From Calothrix membranacea FACHB-236 (GTDB lineage Bacteria > Cyanobacteriota > Cyanobacteriia > Cyanobacteriales > Nostocaceae): a stretch of 64,000 nucleotides of DNA. The translations under genes and the position numbers were made by a program. Below, piece after piece: positions 19,598 to 27,611 of the stretch; the stretch's first letter is position 1, and each line of letters begins with the position of its first letter. The DNA is taken from assembly GCF_014696315.1 (NCBI RefSeq), contig NZ_JACJPX010000010.1, forward strand, positions 91,797 to 155,796, in the 5' to 3' direction. Under the pieces are notes generated by a model. That model was not told the origin of the DNA and searched no databases. It saw only the letters and a list, made by a program, of their open reading frames with translations.

Positions 19598-20293
19598 TCA
19601 AATATTATCTGGATCGATTCCCAATTCTCTGAGCTTGGCTGCTAATCGTTCTTTTTGTTGGCGTTCGGCTTGAGCAACTTCCTCTGCAGTTGGGTAACGA
19701 GTACCTGTTTCGTCATACCAATACAACGCTTCTCGTTGAATTGTCCCAGAAGTGTAACGCGATCGCCCAATTCCCAATCCAATTTCTGCCATCCAAAAAG
19801 GTTCGCCTATTTGCAGTTGATATTCGCCATCAATCAATTTATACAATTCAAAAGGTTGATGTTGGTCACGTCGCCAGTACTGCGGATTGTAGATAACGTA
19901 GTAAAGGACACCTAATTTGGCATAGATATTGAGCTTATTATCATACTCATCACCAGGCGTTTTGGAAACTACTTCTAAAACCAACTTGGGTACAATGTTT
20001 GCTTCTTCCCAAACTACATAACTTGAGCGCGATGTATCTGCTTTGCGCCGTTGCACTCCTAAGCTCAAAAAACTGTCAGGAACTACTGGTACTAGATGGC
20101 TCACTCCAGTTGTGTGGTAAATACCCATATCTACCCCAAAAAACCAGTCATTCCTGTTTGCCCAAATTGACTCTAGGAGAAACAACAGTAAATTAGGAAT
20201 AAAATTTTGGTCTTCGTTATCCACTGGCGTATCGTCCGAACAAGGCAGTTCAGCGCTGGTAGGCAGAGCATGGTAGGGTTGAGACTTTACCAT
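19598..20293 (-). CDS. Uma2-family (DUF820) putative endonuclease
   Basis: A 231-residue member of the Uma2/DUF820 family, which is greatly expanded in cyanobacteria and has a PD-(D/E)XK-like fold. Visible features are VVPDSFLSLGV, the core strand LVLEVVSKTPGDEYDNKL, YAKLGVLYYVIYNP, and a charged C-terminal tail (AEEVAQAERQQKERLAAKL) common to the family. The usual acidic residue in the PDLVxEV core is replaced (VPKLVLEVVS), as in a subgroup of the family, so nuclease activity is uncertain. It is convergent with the NACHT gene, 44 bp between stops. Confidence 0.85.
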   Translation of the reverse strand: MVKSQPYHALPTSAELPCSDDTPVDNEDQNFIPNLLLFLLESIWANRNDWFFGVDMGIYHTTGVSHLVPVVPDSFLSLGVQRRKADTSRSSYVVWEEANIVPKLVLEVVSKTPGDEYDNKLNIYAKLGVLYYVIYNPQYWRRDQHQPFELYKLIDGEYQLQIGEPFWMAEIGLGIGRSRYTSGTIQREALYWYDETGTRYPTAEEVAQAERQQKERLAAKLRELGIDPDNI

Positions 20294-20486
20294 AGGTCAT
20301 TAATTATGGTCGTTTGCCCAATAGTTCAATTTTAGGCGATCGCATTTCACTGTATTCAATTTTCTTATCCAATTGTCCTCAAAATAATAGCGATGCCGCT
20401 ATACAATCAACAATAAGTCAGATAGCGGCTATCATTTAGTTCTTAATATTTAATTTTTAATTCTCCTCAGAGTTTTGGCTCAATTA

Positions 20487-21365
20487 CTACTCCCAACGTC
20501 CTTCTTCCCAGGCTTTAATAGCGTAAAAAACAGCGGAATAATCATCATTAGCAAATGACATTTTCATCGCGGAGTGTAAGATTTGCCGCACACCTTTAAT
20601 ACTACTGACATCTAATTCAACTGCTTTAGCTTCATTGATAAATAAGTCTGTATCTTTCAACAAATGTTTAGTTGGGAAATTGGGATTGGCAAAATTTCCA
20701 TCTAACATTCGTGCCAGCTTTTTATCAAAAGTAGGAGCATAAAGTACACTTTCTCGCAAAATTTCCATGAATTTCTCTACGTCAATACCCTGACGCTGCA
20801 CAAAAGCTAAACTCAACGCAAAGCTAGTTGTCAGCGAGGCAATGAGCTGATTAAGTGCCAATTTCACAGAAGCAGCCGCGCCTACAGGGCCTACTAACCG
20901 AGGTTCCGGGCCAAAATTTTGTAGTAAATTTAAATAGCGCTGAAACTGATCTTCACGAGCGCCTACCATGACAATGAGTTTGCCTGTTTGTGCTTCTGGG
21001 ATACTCCCCAAAACAGGCGCTTCTATATATTCGCCACCAGCAGCTACTACCGCATCTCGAATTTCTTGGCTTTCTGTGGGTGTAATTGTCCCCATTTGAA
21101 TGACGGTGCGTCCTGAGAGAGTCCGCCAGGAAGTGTCAGAAAGCAAGACACTATAAATAGCAGCAGCATTAGTCAGCATGAGAATTATGCAATCAGCAGC
21201 GCGAATTGCATAGCGGGGATGTGTCGCAATTTCTGCACCAGCTGCTTGTAGTGGTGCTAATTTTTCTGGGGTGCGGTTATAGGCAACTAACTCTATATTT
21301 GCAGCTAATAGCCTTTGGGCCATCGGTAGTCCCATTAGTCCAGTTCCCAGAAATGCCACCTTCAT
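20487..21365 (-). CDS. NAD(P)-dependent beta-hydroxyacid dehydrogenase / glyoxylate reductase-like
   Basis: 292 residues of the 3-hydroxyisobutyrate dehydrogenase superfamily. The Rossmann motif GTGLMGLPMAQRLL is at residues 7-20, the substrate motif EAPVLGSIPEAQTGKL at about 115-130, and the catalytic Lys region VGAAASVKLALNQLIA at about 160-175. A C-terminal helical domain ends LKDTDLFINEAK and beyond. It likely reduces a small aldehyde acid such as succinic semialdehyde or glyoxylate; the exact substrate cannot be read. It may share a transcript with the small peptide gene upstream (21489-21584), which has the same orientation. Confidence 0.9.
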   Translation of the reverse strand: MKVAFLGTGLMGLPMAQRLLAANIELVAYNRTPEKLAPLQAAGAEIATHPRYAIRAADCIILMLTNAAAIYSVLLSDTSWRTLSGRTVIQMGTITPTESQEIRDAVVAAGGEYIEAPVLGSIPEAQTGKLIVMVGAREDQFQRYLNLLQNFGPEPRLVGPVGAAASVKLALNQLIASLTTSFALSLAFVQRQGIDVEKFMEILRESVLYAPTFDKKLARMLDGNFANPNFPTKHLLKDTDLFINEAKAVELDVSSIKGVRQILHSAMKMSFANDDYSAVFYAIKAWEEGRWE

Positions 21366-21408
21366 TGTTTACGTTCCTTTGGTACAGCAATCGCGTTTCC
21401 ATTATCAG

Positions 21409-21475
21409 TTAATAGTTAACAGCTAACAGTTACCAGTTAACAGTGTTGACTGATAACTAGTAACTGAATACTGAT
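21409..21475. repeat. Degenerate TAACAGT/TAACAGC STRR-like tract
   Basis: Imperfect tandem units of (G/C)TTAACAG type between the dehydrogenase and the small peptide gene, of the same style as the other heptamer arrays in the window. Confidence 0.55.
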
Positions 21476-21488
21476 TACCAGATGGTGA

Positions 21489-21584
21489 TTAGCCACCTGC
21501 GGCAAAAGTTGCCATAATCACAACCGACAGTAAAATACCGGGAGTCAGTAGTGTTATTAGCATTAACAAGTCATGAGTACTCAT
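21489..21584 (-). CDS. 31-residue single-helix membrane peptide
   Basis: A short frame reading MSTHDLLMLITLLTPGILLS and then 11 residues ending AAGG, followed by TAA. AGGAA lies about nine bases before the ATG on the minus strand. Residues 6-29 form one hydrophobic helix with a Pro-Gly in the middle. The size and shape match the many tiny thylakoid or respiratory subunits of cyanobacteria, but it is not one I recognise (not PsaM, PsbX, PetL, PetM, PetN or Ycf12 by eye). It lies between the dehydrogenase gene and the MidA-type methyltransferase gene, all on the minus strand. Confidence 0.6.
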   Translation of the reverse strand: MSTHDLLMLITLLTPGILLSVVIMATFAAGG

Positions 21585-21810
21585 AATTTTTAATTCCTGA
21601 TGCTTTAGTTCTCACTGTAACAGTGTTACTTAGTCTCTGAAGACTAGTACAGCATTACATAGAGTTTTAAGTTTTCAGCTGGGGTGACAGTGGTGAGTTA
21701 AGAGTTGGAGAGACGCGGAGAGACGCGATGAATCGCGTCTGTACAAGAGTCAAAATTTATTTGTATATTTCTCTTCTCCTATTCCCCATTACCCATTACC
21801 CAATCTACTT

Positions 21811-23037
21811 TCACTCTGGCATAGTTAAGCCTTTAAGTGATTGCGAGATGGCTTTGTCTTTTAATCCTTTGCTTTGAACTAAGACTCCAAAGCCACCTAG
21901 TCCTAAAGGGTTAAGAAGTTCGTGTAGAGATTCTCGCCGCCGCAACAATTGTGAAATCGATTGTTCTTGATGAGAAAGGGCTGCAATGCGAGTTCCCAAC
22001 CCTAAAGCCATCAAAAATAATCCTTGCTGGGTAAAACCAACTTTATCTAAACCGCAGCGATCGCCCCATCGCTCCAAAGCAGTAAAATCAACGTGAGCTG
22101 TAATATCTTGCTGCCCAATGTTGACATAAGGGTTGTCATGGTGGCGATGGTGATAATAGCACTGTAACGTTCCTTGCGATCGCCTGGGGTTATAGTAACG
22201 ACTAGCGGGGTAGCCATAATCAATTGTTAACACATAGCCACAATGCAAGCGGTCTGCCACTATACTCAACCAATCTAGAGCAGCTAAATTAATCTCACTA
22301 CGGTAGCCATCTGTATAAGCACCTTGGGTAATTTCAATTCCCACTAAATCGAAATATTCTGCTAACCGAGGCGTAGAAGGTTCCCCTGAAATTTCCACAA
22401 ATGATGATGGAAAAGATAGGTTAGCAGCCGCAGATGAGAAAGTTGGTAGAGGTGAAAAATCAATATCTCCCTCTCCCCTGGTTGTCACATAAATTTCTCG
22501 CAGTTCCCCTACTTCTAGGATAAACTGATGTACTGGCAATGCATCCACCAATTCATTAGAAAAAAAACAACCTGTAATGGAATTTGGTGTTATTGCCTCT
22601 AAATCGCACCACTGTACAGAGAAATCTTGTAAAGTTTGCTGCTGTTCTTGCTTAAGTGATGGCGATTTCTCCACAATGATATATTCCAGGGCAGCAAAAA
22701 AGTTGGGATAGTTCTGCTGACAGTAATTCAGGATATGCGATGCTAACAGACCTTGCCCTGCTCCCATTTCTACCAAAGAAAAGGTATCAGGTTGCCCTAA
22801 AATTTTCCACATCTGCAGAAATTGTTCTGCTAGTAATTCGCCAAAGTCATTGCCAAGATGGACAGAAGTAAAAAAATCACCACCCTCAAACCCAATTTTG
22901 ACTGCATTGCTGGAATAATAACCATGTTCAGGATGATATAACACCATATCCATGTATTCAGCAAAAGTAATTCGTCGTTGGGGACTAGTTTGAATAAGAT
23001 TGGCAATAGCTTTACATAGTGCGGTATTGGAATCCAT
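21811..23037 (-). CDS. SAM-dependent methyltransferase, MidA/NDUFAF7 type
   Basis: 408 residues of the COG1565/DUF185 family. The SAM-binding glycine motif SLVEMGAGQGLLASHIL is at about 104-120, the acidic post-II segment YIIVEKSPSLKQ follows, and GCFFSNELVDALPVHQF is the characteristic MidA motif. A later block includes LTIDYGYPASRYYNPRRSQG and the DITAHVDFTAL signature. In mitochondria the homologue methylates an arginine of a complex I subunit; in cyanobacteria a role in NDH-1 or another complex is plausible but unproven. The region downstream carries a short hairpin repeat agacgcgatgaatcgcgtct at 21721-21740. Confidence 0.9.
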   Translation of the reverse strand: MDSNTALCKAIANLIQTSPQRRITFAEYMDMVLYHPEHGYYSSNAVKIGFEGGDFFTSVHLGNDFGELLAEQFLQMWKILGQPDTFSLVEMGAGQGLLASHILNYCQQNYPNFFAALEYIIVEKSPSLKQEQQQTLQDFSVQWCDLEAITPNSITGCFFSNELVDALPVHQFILEVGELREIYVTTRGEGDIDFSPLPTFSSAAANLSFPSSFVEISGEPSTPRLAEYFDLVGIEITQGAYTDGYRSEINLAALDWLSIVADRLHCGYVLTIDYGYPASRYYNPRRSQGTLQCYYHHRHHDNPYVNIGQQDITAHVDFTALERWGDRCGLDKVGFTQQGLFLMALGLGTRIAALSHQEQSISQLLRRRESLHELLNPLGLGGFGVLVQSKGLKDKAISQSLKGLTMPE

Positions 23038-23383
23038 AAAATTTTGTGTGGAGTAAGACTATCATTATTAATTTGATTATCAATTTTTACTTTAAAACCA
23101 ACTTGGCTTTATAGTCTGCAAAGTTTCAAACTTAATTTGAATATACTGATTTAAATTACATTGTATTTCAGGATAATGAAGTCAATGTAGGATGCGTTAG
23201 CGACAGCGTAACGCATCCTACATTTATTGGTAAATTTATCTTTTAGTATTTTCGAGGAACACAACATATTGTGACCTGACAATTATCTGTAACTGTTTTT
23301 TCCTTTTGTTTGGAATTAGGAAAGCAAAAGTTAAGATAATTCTAGTAAAAGGTTGGCTATTTTAAATAATATTGTCATGTTTA
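23038..23383. other. 346-bp gap with dispersed GATGCGTTA hairpin
   Basis: AT-rich. The only structure is the hairpin at 23185-23223 (15-bp perfect arms ATGTAGGATGCGTTA / TAACGCATCCTACAT), one of three with the same core in the window. Confidence 0.6.
23185..23223. repeat. Dispersed hairpin repeat, GATGCGTTA core (copy 1)
   Basis: 15-bp perfect inverted arms ATGTAGGATGCGTTA (23185-23199) and TAACGCATCCTACAT (23209-23223) with a nine-base loop. Related hairpins lie at 42047-42073 and 52406-52427. Confidence 0.85.
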
Positions 23384-23773
23384 TTATCCACTGACTAATG
23401 ACACTAGTACACCATTAATATCGCGGACGCGAGCAACCATTTGTCCACCAGCTTGACGTTTTGGCGCATCTAATGATTTTGCACCTGCTCCCAATGCTCT
23501 CATATAAGCAGTAGCAACATCCGGTGTGATCAATGAGATTTGAATTAAGGAAGGCGCTTGTATAATATCGTTAGCGTAGAAGCCATGAGGAAATAATGTT
23601 TGGGCTTCATTAGTTGAGGAAAAAGCCAGGGTAGTTTCACCAGTTTCCATTTCTGCCCAAGTAACTTGATTCTGCTCTCGAATAGTGCGACGAACAAGAC
23701 CAAAGGCTTTTTCGTAAAACTCAACGGTCTTCATGACATCATCTACCCAAATTACTGTATGACCAAATTTCAT
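23384..23773 (-). CDS. VOC-family (glyoxalase/bleomycin-resistance fold) protein
   Basis: A 129-residue protein with the paired beta-alpha-beta-beta-beta modules of the vicinal oxygen chelate family. It opens KFGHTVIWVDDVMKTVEFYE, with an early His as a possible metal ligand, has WAEMETGETTLAFSS in module one, and ends with MVARVRDINGVLVSLVSG in module two, whose acidic residue position reads as Asp. The substrate is unknown; the family includes lyases, dioxygenases and drug-binding proteins. It is divergent from the lipoprotein gene, 41 bp apart. Confidence 0.85.
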   Translation of the reverse strand: MKFGHTVIWVDDVMKTVEFYEKAFGLVRRTIREQNQVTWAEMETGETTLAFSSTNEAQTLFPHGFYANDIIQAPSLIQISLITPDVATAYMRALGAGAKSLDAPKRQAGGQMVARVRDINGVLVSLVSG

Positions 23774-23814
23774 CTTTGTTTCTCCTAAGTTATAGTTGCT
23801 GTAAATGCAAAAAT

Positions 23815-24270
23815 ATGTGGAAAAATCAAAAACTTATATTATTAATACCTTTATTATTACTCTCTGGTTGTCTAAAGTTTGGTAATAACTACAGTTCTAA
23901 GAATGAGCAAGAACCCCCTTTAGAGGTAATAGAAAAGTGGTTGGGTGCGCCTTTACCTAGTAGTTATTCAGATTTAAAGTATGAAATTATTAGTGATACT
24001 CCCGACTCACAAGTCAGAATAGCTGTCAATGTCCCAAAGGAATATTTTCAAACTCTAATTAATGAAAAAAATTTAGTCAAATATGACGACTTGAAAAACA
24101 AACTACCTGATGACTTGAAGCCAAGAGAATGGCAGGAAAGCAATCAAACTAAAGATTTCATTAAAAAACCCCTGCCCAGCACCACAATATGGATAACGAA
24201 AAATGAGTTTTATCCTAAATATCTTTGGTATCAACAACAAAGATTATATCTAGTTTATGTATCAAGATAA
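23815..24270 (+). CDS. Putative lipoprotein of unknown function
   Basis: 151 residues from the ATG at 23815. A longer TTG-started frame adds 13 Cys-rich residues and is less likely. The N-terminus MWKNQKLILLIPLLLLSGC is a classical lipoprotein signal with lipobox LSGC, so the mature protein starts at Cys19 and is membrane-tethered. The mature part is a small mixed domain with many Lys, Pro and Trp residues and no motif I recognise. It is a single gene between the VOC and GAF genes. Confidence 0.7.
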   Translation: MWKNQKLILLIPLLLLSGCLKFGNNYSSKNEQEPPLEVIEKWLGAPLPSSYSDLKYEIISDTPDSQVRIAVNVPKEYFQTLINEKNLVKYDDLKNKLPDDLKPREWQESNQTKDFIKKPLPSTTIWITKNEFYPKYLWYQQQRLYLVYVSR

Positions 24271-24283
24271 GCAAGCAACTTAT

Positions 24284-24823
24284 TTAACTTTCGACGATAC
24301 AAGGTGCGGTTGCTAGAGTAGTTGCTGCTGTTTGCATCTGTTCAATATCTGATGGCGACCAAACATGAGGCGCTTGACAGTGATGGGCTACTAACAATCC
24401 CCATAACCCTTTAGGTATCAAAACTGGTACTACTAAATTGGCACGCACCTGCAAACTGCGGAGAAAATCTCGATGACAATCATGCAATGATTCTAATTCA
24501 ATATCCGCGATCGCTCTGACTCGTCCTGCTAAATACAAGTTGGCATACTCTTGGTTAAAACAATTATCTGGCCCTTTGGAACCAAAAATCGAGTATTCGC
24601 TAGCGGCTACAGATTCCGCCGTTACCTGCCCATGCCATTTGCCATAAAAGTAATATAAAGCTACGCGGTCAACCTGAAGCGAATTTCTAAGTTGGTTGAT
24701 CGTGTCTCGAACTAATGCATCTCGCTGCATCCTGATGACTAGACGGTCTAGTACCTTTTGCAAACCCTGCTCATAATTACTTTTGGGGCTGGGTTCAAAT
24801 TCAGAGTAGGAATGAATTTGCAC
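24284..24823 (-). CDS. Stand-alone cyanobacteriochrome-type GAF protein (DXCF)
   Basis: 179 residues, almost entirely one GAF domain. Two features mark it as a bilin-binding cyanobacteriochrome domain: the canonical chromophore Cys-His C116-H117 in LHDCHRDFL, followed by the family block VRANLVVPVL and LWGLLVAHHC, and a DXCF motif, D86-N-C88-F89. C88 and C116 are 28 residues apart, the same spacing as in blue/green DXCF domains such as TePixJ. Typical output domains (kinase, GGDEF, methyl-accepting) are absent, so it would act by protein contact, if photoactive. The start is GTG at 24823. It lies upstream of and divergent from aroC. Confidence 0.82.
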   Translation of the reverse strand: MQIHSYSEFEPSPKSNYEQGLQKVLDRLVIRMQRDALVRDTINQLRNSLQVDRVALYYFYGKWHGQVTAESVAASEYSIFGSKGPDNCFNQEYANLYLAGRVRAIADIELESLHDCHRDFLRSLQVRANLVVPVLIPKGLWGLLVAHHCQAPHVWSPSDIEQMQTAATTLATAPCIVES

Positions 24824-25014
24824 AAGTTTAAGATTACGGAGGATTCAGTACTTTTGGCTGTTGATCAAGAAGTATTAGATTTTTACAAAAAAATATATTA
24901 ATTGATTTGCAAAAATGATAGCACCGCAGACTGGCGATAAATCCTAAAGGAAAAATTAACTTTTATCGGAACTATAGGTAAAATACATAAGCCTGGTCTT
25001 TTTTTTTCTATATC

Positions 25015-26115
25015 ATGGGCAACACTTTTGGTCATCTATTTCGCGTTACTACTTTTGGTGAGTCCCACGGTGGCGGTGTGGGAGTTGTGATTGATGGTTG
25101 TCCGCCTCGGCTAGAGATTTCGGCTGAGGAAATTCAAGTAGAGCTAGATAGAAGACGGCCAGGACAAAGTAAAATTACAACGCCTCGCAAAGAAGCTGAT
25201 ATCTGCGAGATATTATCTGGAGTGTTTGAAGGTAAAACCCTAGGAACCCCCATTGCCATATTGGTGCGGAATAAAGATACTCGTCCCCAAGACTACGACG
25301 AGATGGCCCAGAAGTATCGCCCTTCCCACGCTGATGCAACTTATGATGCTAAATATGGGATTCGTAACTGGCAAGGTGGTGGTAGGTCGTCGGCGCGTGA
25401 GACAATTGGTAGAGTAGCAGCTGGTGCGATCGCTAAAAAAATTCTCCGTCAAGTTGCAAATGTAGAAATTATCAGTTACGTCAAGCGCATCAAAGACTTA
25501 GAAGGCGTTATCGATCCCAACACTGTCACCTTAGAACAAGTTGAAAGCAACATCGTTCGCTGTCCCGATGGTGAATTGGCAGAACGCATGATTGAATTAA
25601 TTGAGCAAACTGGTAGACAAGGCGATTCCATCGGTGGTGTAGTCGAATGTGTGGCGCGGAATGTGCCGAAAGGCTTAGGCGAACCAGTCTTTGATAAATT
25701 AGAAGCAGATATTGCCAAAGCTGTGATGTCTCTTCCTGCTAGCAAAGGTTTTGAAATTGGTTCTGGTTTTGCAGGAACGCTGTTAACAGGAATTGAACAT
25801 AACGACGAATTTTATATTGATGAAAACGGTGAAATTCGCACTGTAACTAACCGTTCAGGTGGGATTCAAGGAGGAATTTCTAACGGGGAAAATATCATTT
25901 TGCGCGTTGCATTTAAGCCGACGGCGACAATAAGAAAAGAACAGAAAACTGTAACCCGTGAAGGCGAAGAAACTTTATTAGCAGCCAAAGGAAGACACGA
26001 TCCTTGCGTATTACCTCGTGCAGTTCCGATGGTAGAAGCAATGGTAGCGTTGGTACTATGCGACCATTTATTACGTAATCAAGGACAGTGTCATGTGTTG
26101 AGTCCTGAATCCTGA
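25015..26115 (+). CDS. aroC: Chorismate synthase
   Basis: 366 residues, normal length. It catalyses the last shikimate step, converting EPSP to chorismate with reduced FMN. Signature segments are [17 protein letters not shown] near the N-terminus, [20 protein letters not shown] (contains the second AroC signature), [19 protein letters not shown] and the C-terminal [18 protein letters not shown]. The ATG at 25015 follows a T-rich stretch with no clear Shine-Dalgarno. Downstream is a perfect 13-bp hairpin. Confidence 0.98.
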   Translation: MGNTFGHLFRVTTFGESHGGGVGVVIDGCPPRLEISAEEIQVELDRRRPGQSKITTPRKEADICEILSGVFEGKTLGTPIAILVRNKDTRPQDYDEMAQKYRPSHADATYDAKYGIRNWQGGGRSSARETIGRVAAGAIAKKILRQVANVEIISYVKRIKDLEGVIDPNTVTLEQVESNIVRCPDGELAERMIELIEQTGRQGDSIGGVVECVARNVPKGLGEPVFDKLEADIAKAVMSLPASKGFEIGSGFAGTLLTGIEHNDEFYIDENGEIRTVTNRSGGIQGGISNGENIILRVAFKPTATIRKEQKTVTREGEETLLAAKGRHDPCVLPRAVPMVEAMVALVLCDHLLRNQGQCHVLSPES

Positions 26116-26120
26116 GTTCT

Positions 26121-26152
26121 GAGTCTTGAGTTATGACTTTAACTCAAGACTC
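26121..26152. terminator. Hairpin downstream of aroC
   Basis: Perfect 13-bp arms GAGTCTTGAGTTA / TAACTCAAGACTC with a six-base loop, five bases after the aroC stop. No T-run follows, so it may stabilise the mRNA end or be an STRR-derived foldback rather than a true intrinsic terminator. Confidence 0.5.
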
Positions 26153-26331
26153 AAGAATCAAAGCACAGTAATTACAACAACTGAATCAGCCGCATATAAT
26201 ATTTCTCATATATAAATCTGTTAGTTTTAAGCTTATGCAGTTTTAGGCAGAATAATACGCATTATATTTGGATTTCACTGCATAAAATGCGTCATGATTT
26301 AGACTGTGTTGCATCGCCAAACTGACAACGC

Positions 26332-27225
26332 ATGACCAGATTTATTCACGACCAATTTGCCAAAGACTACCTCGAACAATTACTCACTGCTTACGGCGAA
26401 GTTCAAGCAGCAAGACGAGTAGCAGGAGAAGTAAGAGAAATTGATGTTTATTTCATCCCGAACTCCCCACCAAGTACCATTTCAGAAACTCTGGGATTAT
26501 TAGGTGAGTTTGCTACTACCCCAGCATTATTTGAACCATTTCGTAATGCCGCCTCAGCCACAGAAATTTGCGATTGTCTCTTAAAATTGTTAGAAGTACG
26601 TGGTGATTTACAACGGCAAGCCAATCGCAATAACACTCGCATTCAAGAAGCTGAAATCCCCAAATTATGGATTCTTACACCCACTGCATCGGAGCAAATC
26701 TTATCAGGATTTGGTGCTAATGGTAAACGTAATAGTTTGCCGGGAGTGTACTTCATGGCAGAATATTTGCGTACAGCCATAGTAGCAATTCACCAATTAC
26801 CCAGAATCCCTGAAACTCTATGGTTGAGAATTATTGGTAGGGGAAATGTACAAAAACAAGCAATTGATGAACTAGAAGCACTTCCTCCTAGTAATCCTTT
26901 CAGAAAAGCCGCGTTAGAATTACTGTACAACTTGCAACAAAACTTACAATTCAATCAAAGTCAAGATGAAGATGACAGGGAGTTAGTTATGCGATTAGCG
27001 CCACTTTATCAACAAGACCGCGAACAAGCTGTACAAGAAGGCGAACAAAGAGGAATTGAACAAGGAGAACGTCTAGTAGTAGAAAACTTACTTAAAATTC
27101 GCTTTGGTGAATTAGATAATGAATTACAAGCAATTATTTCGCCTTTATTAGCGTTACCTCCAGAAGAGTTTACTCCCTTACTTTTGCAGTTATCTCGTGA
27201 AGAATTAATTGCTAGATTTAGCTAA
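26332..27225 (+). CDS. Rpn-like / DUF4351-type cyanobacterial protein
   Basis: 297 residues. It opens MTRFIHDQFAKDYLEQLL, then REIDVYFIP, a typical start for cyanobacterial Rpn/PD-(D/E)XK-related proteins, and ends with a charged helix (QEGEQRGIEQGER) followed by LLKIRFGELDNELQAII and further helices, the DUF4351-like tail. Family members are described as recombination-promoting nuclease-like or putative transposase-like, but this protein sits alone without transposon ends. The catalytic residues of the nuclease core are not clearly seen, so activity is uncertain. Confidence 0.75.
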   Translation: MTRFIHDQFAKDYLEQLLTAYGEVQAARRVAGEVREIDVYFIPNSPPSTISETLGLLGEFATTPALFEPFRNAASATEICDCLLKLLEVRGDLQRQANRNNTRIQEAEIPKLWILTPTASEQILSGFGANGKRNSLPGVYFMAEYLRTAIVAIHQLPRIPETLWLRIIGRGNVQKQAIDELEALPPSNPFRKAALELLYNLQQNLQFNQSQDEDDRELVMRLAPLYQQDREQAVQEGEQRGIEQGERLVVENLLKIRFGELDNELQAIISPLLALPPEEFTPLLLQLSREELIARFS

Positions 27226-27326
27226 AAAACTACCAATTTTAAATATATCTAATTATAGTAGGGTGTGTTAGTGCCGAAAATATAGCACTGCAACACATCA
27301 CAGCATTATTTTAAAGGGTTGCATTA

Positions 27327-27581
27327 ATGGATTTTGTCACAGTTTTAGGACTTGTTGCTGCTTCAATTACGACGGTTTCATTTTTGCCGCAAATGATGAA
27401 AATATGGCAAACAAAATCAGCAAAAGATGTCTCTTTTATGATGTTGATTTGTTTTAATACAGGAATATTTTTATGGCTGATATATGGAATTATATTGCAA
27501 CAATTGCCGATTATTTTAGCTAATGCTGCCACATTATTTTTTAACTTGATAATTCTATGGCTTAAAATTAGATATAGATGA
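27327..27581 (+). CDS. SemiSWEET sugar transporter
   Basis: An 84-residue three-helix membrane protein of the MtN3/PQ-loop family. The conserved PQ is in TVSFLPQMMKIWQTKSAKDVS (quoted in part), with helix two MLICFNTGIFLWLIYGI and helix three IILANAATLFFNLIILWL. Bacterial SemiSWEETs dimerise to form a sugar facilitator. It is a single small gene in front of the radical SAM gene, 30 bp apart, and could be co-transcribed with it. Confidence 0.9.
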   Translation: MDFVTVLGLVAASITTVSFLPQMMKIWQTKSAKDVSFMMLICFNTGIFLWLIYGIILQQLPIILANAATLFFNLIILWLKIRYR

Positions 27582-27611
27582 AAAGAATAAATAAAAAACA
27601 CCCCCAAAAAA

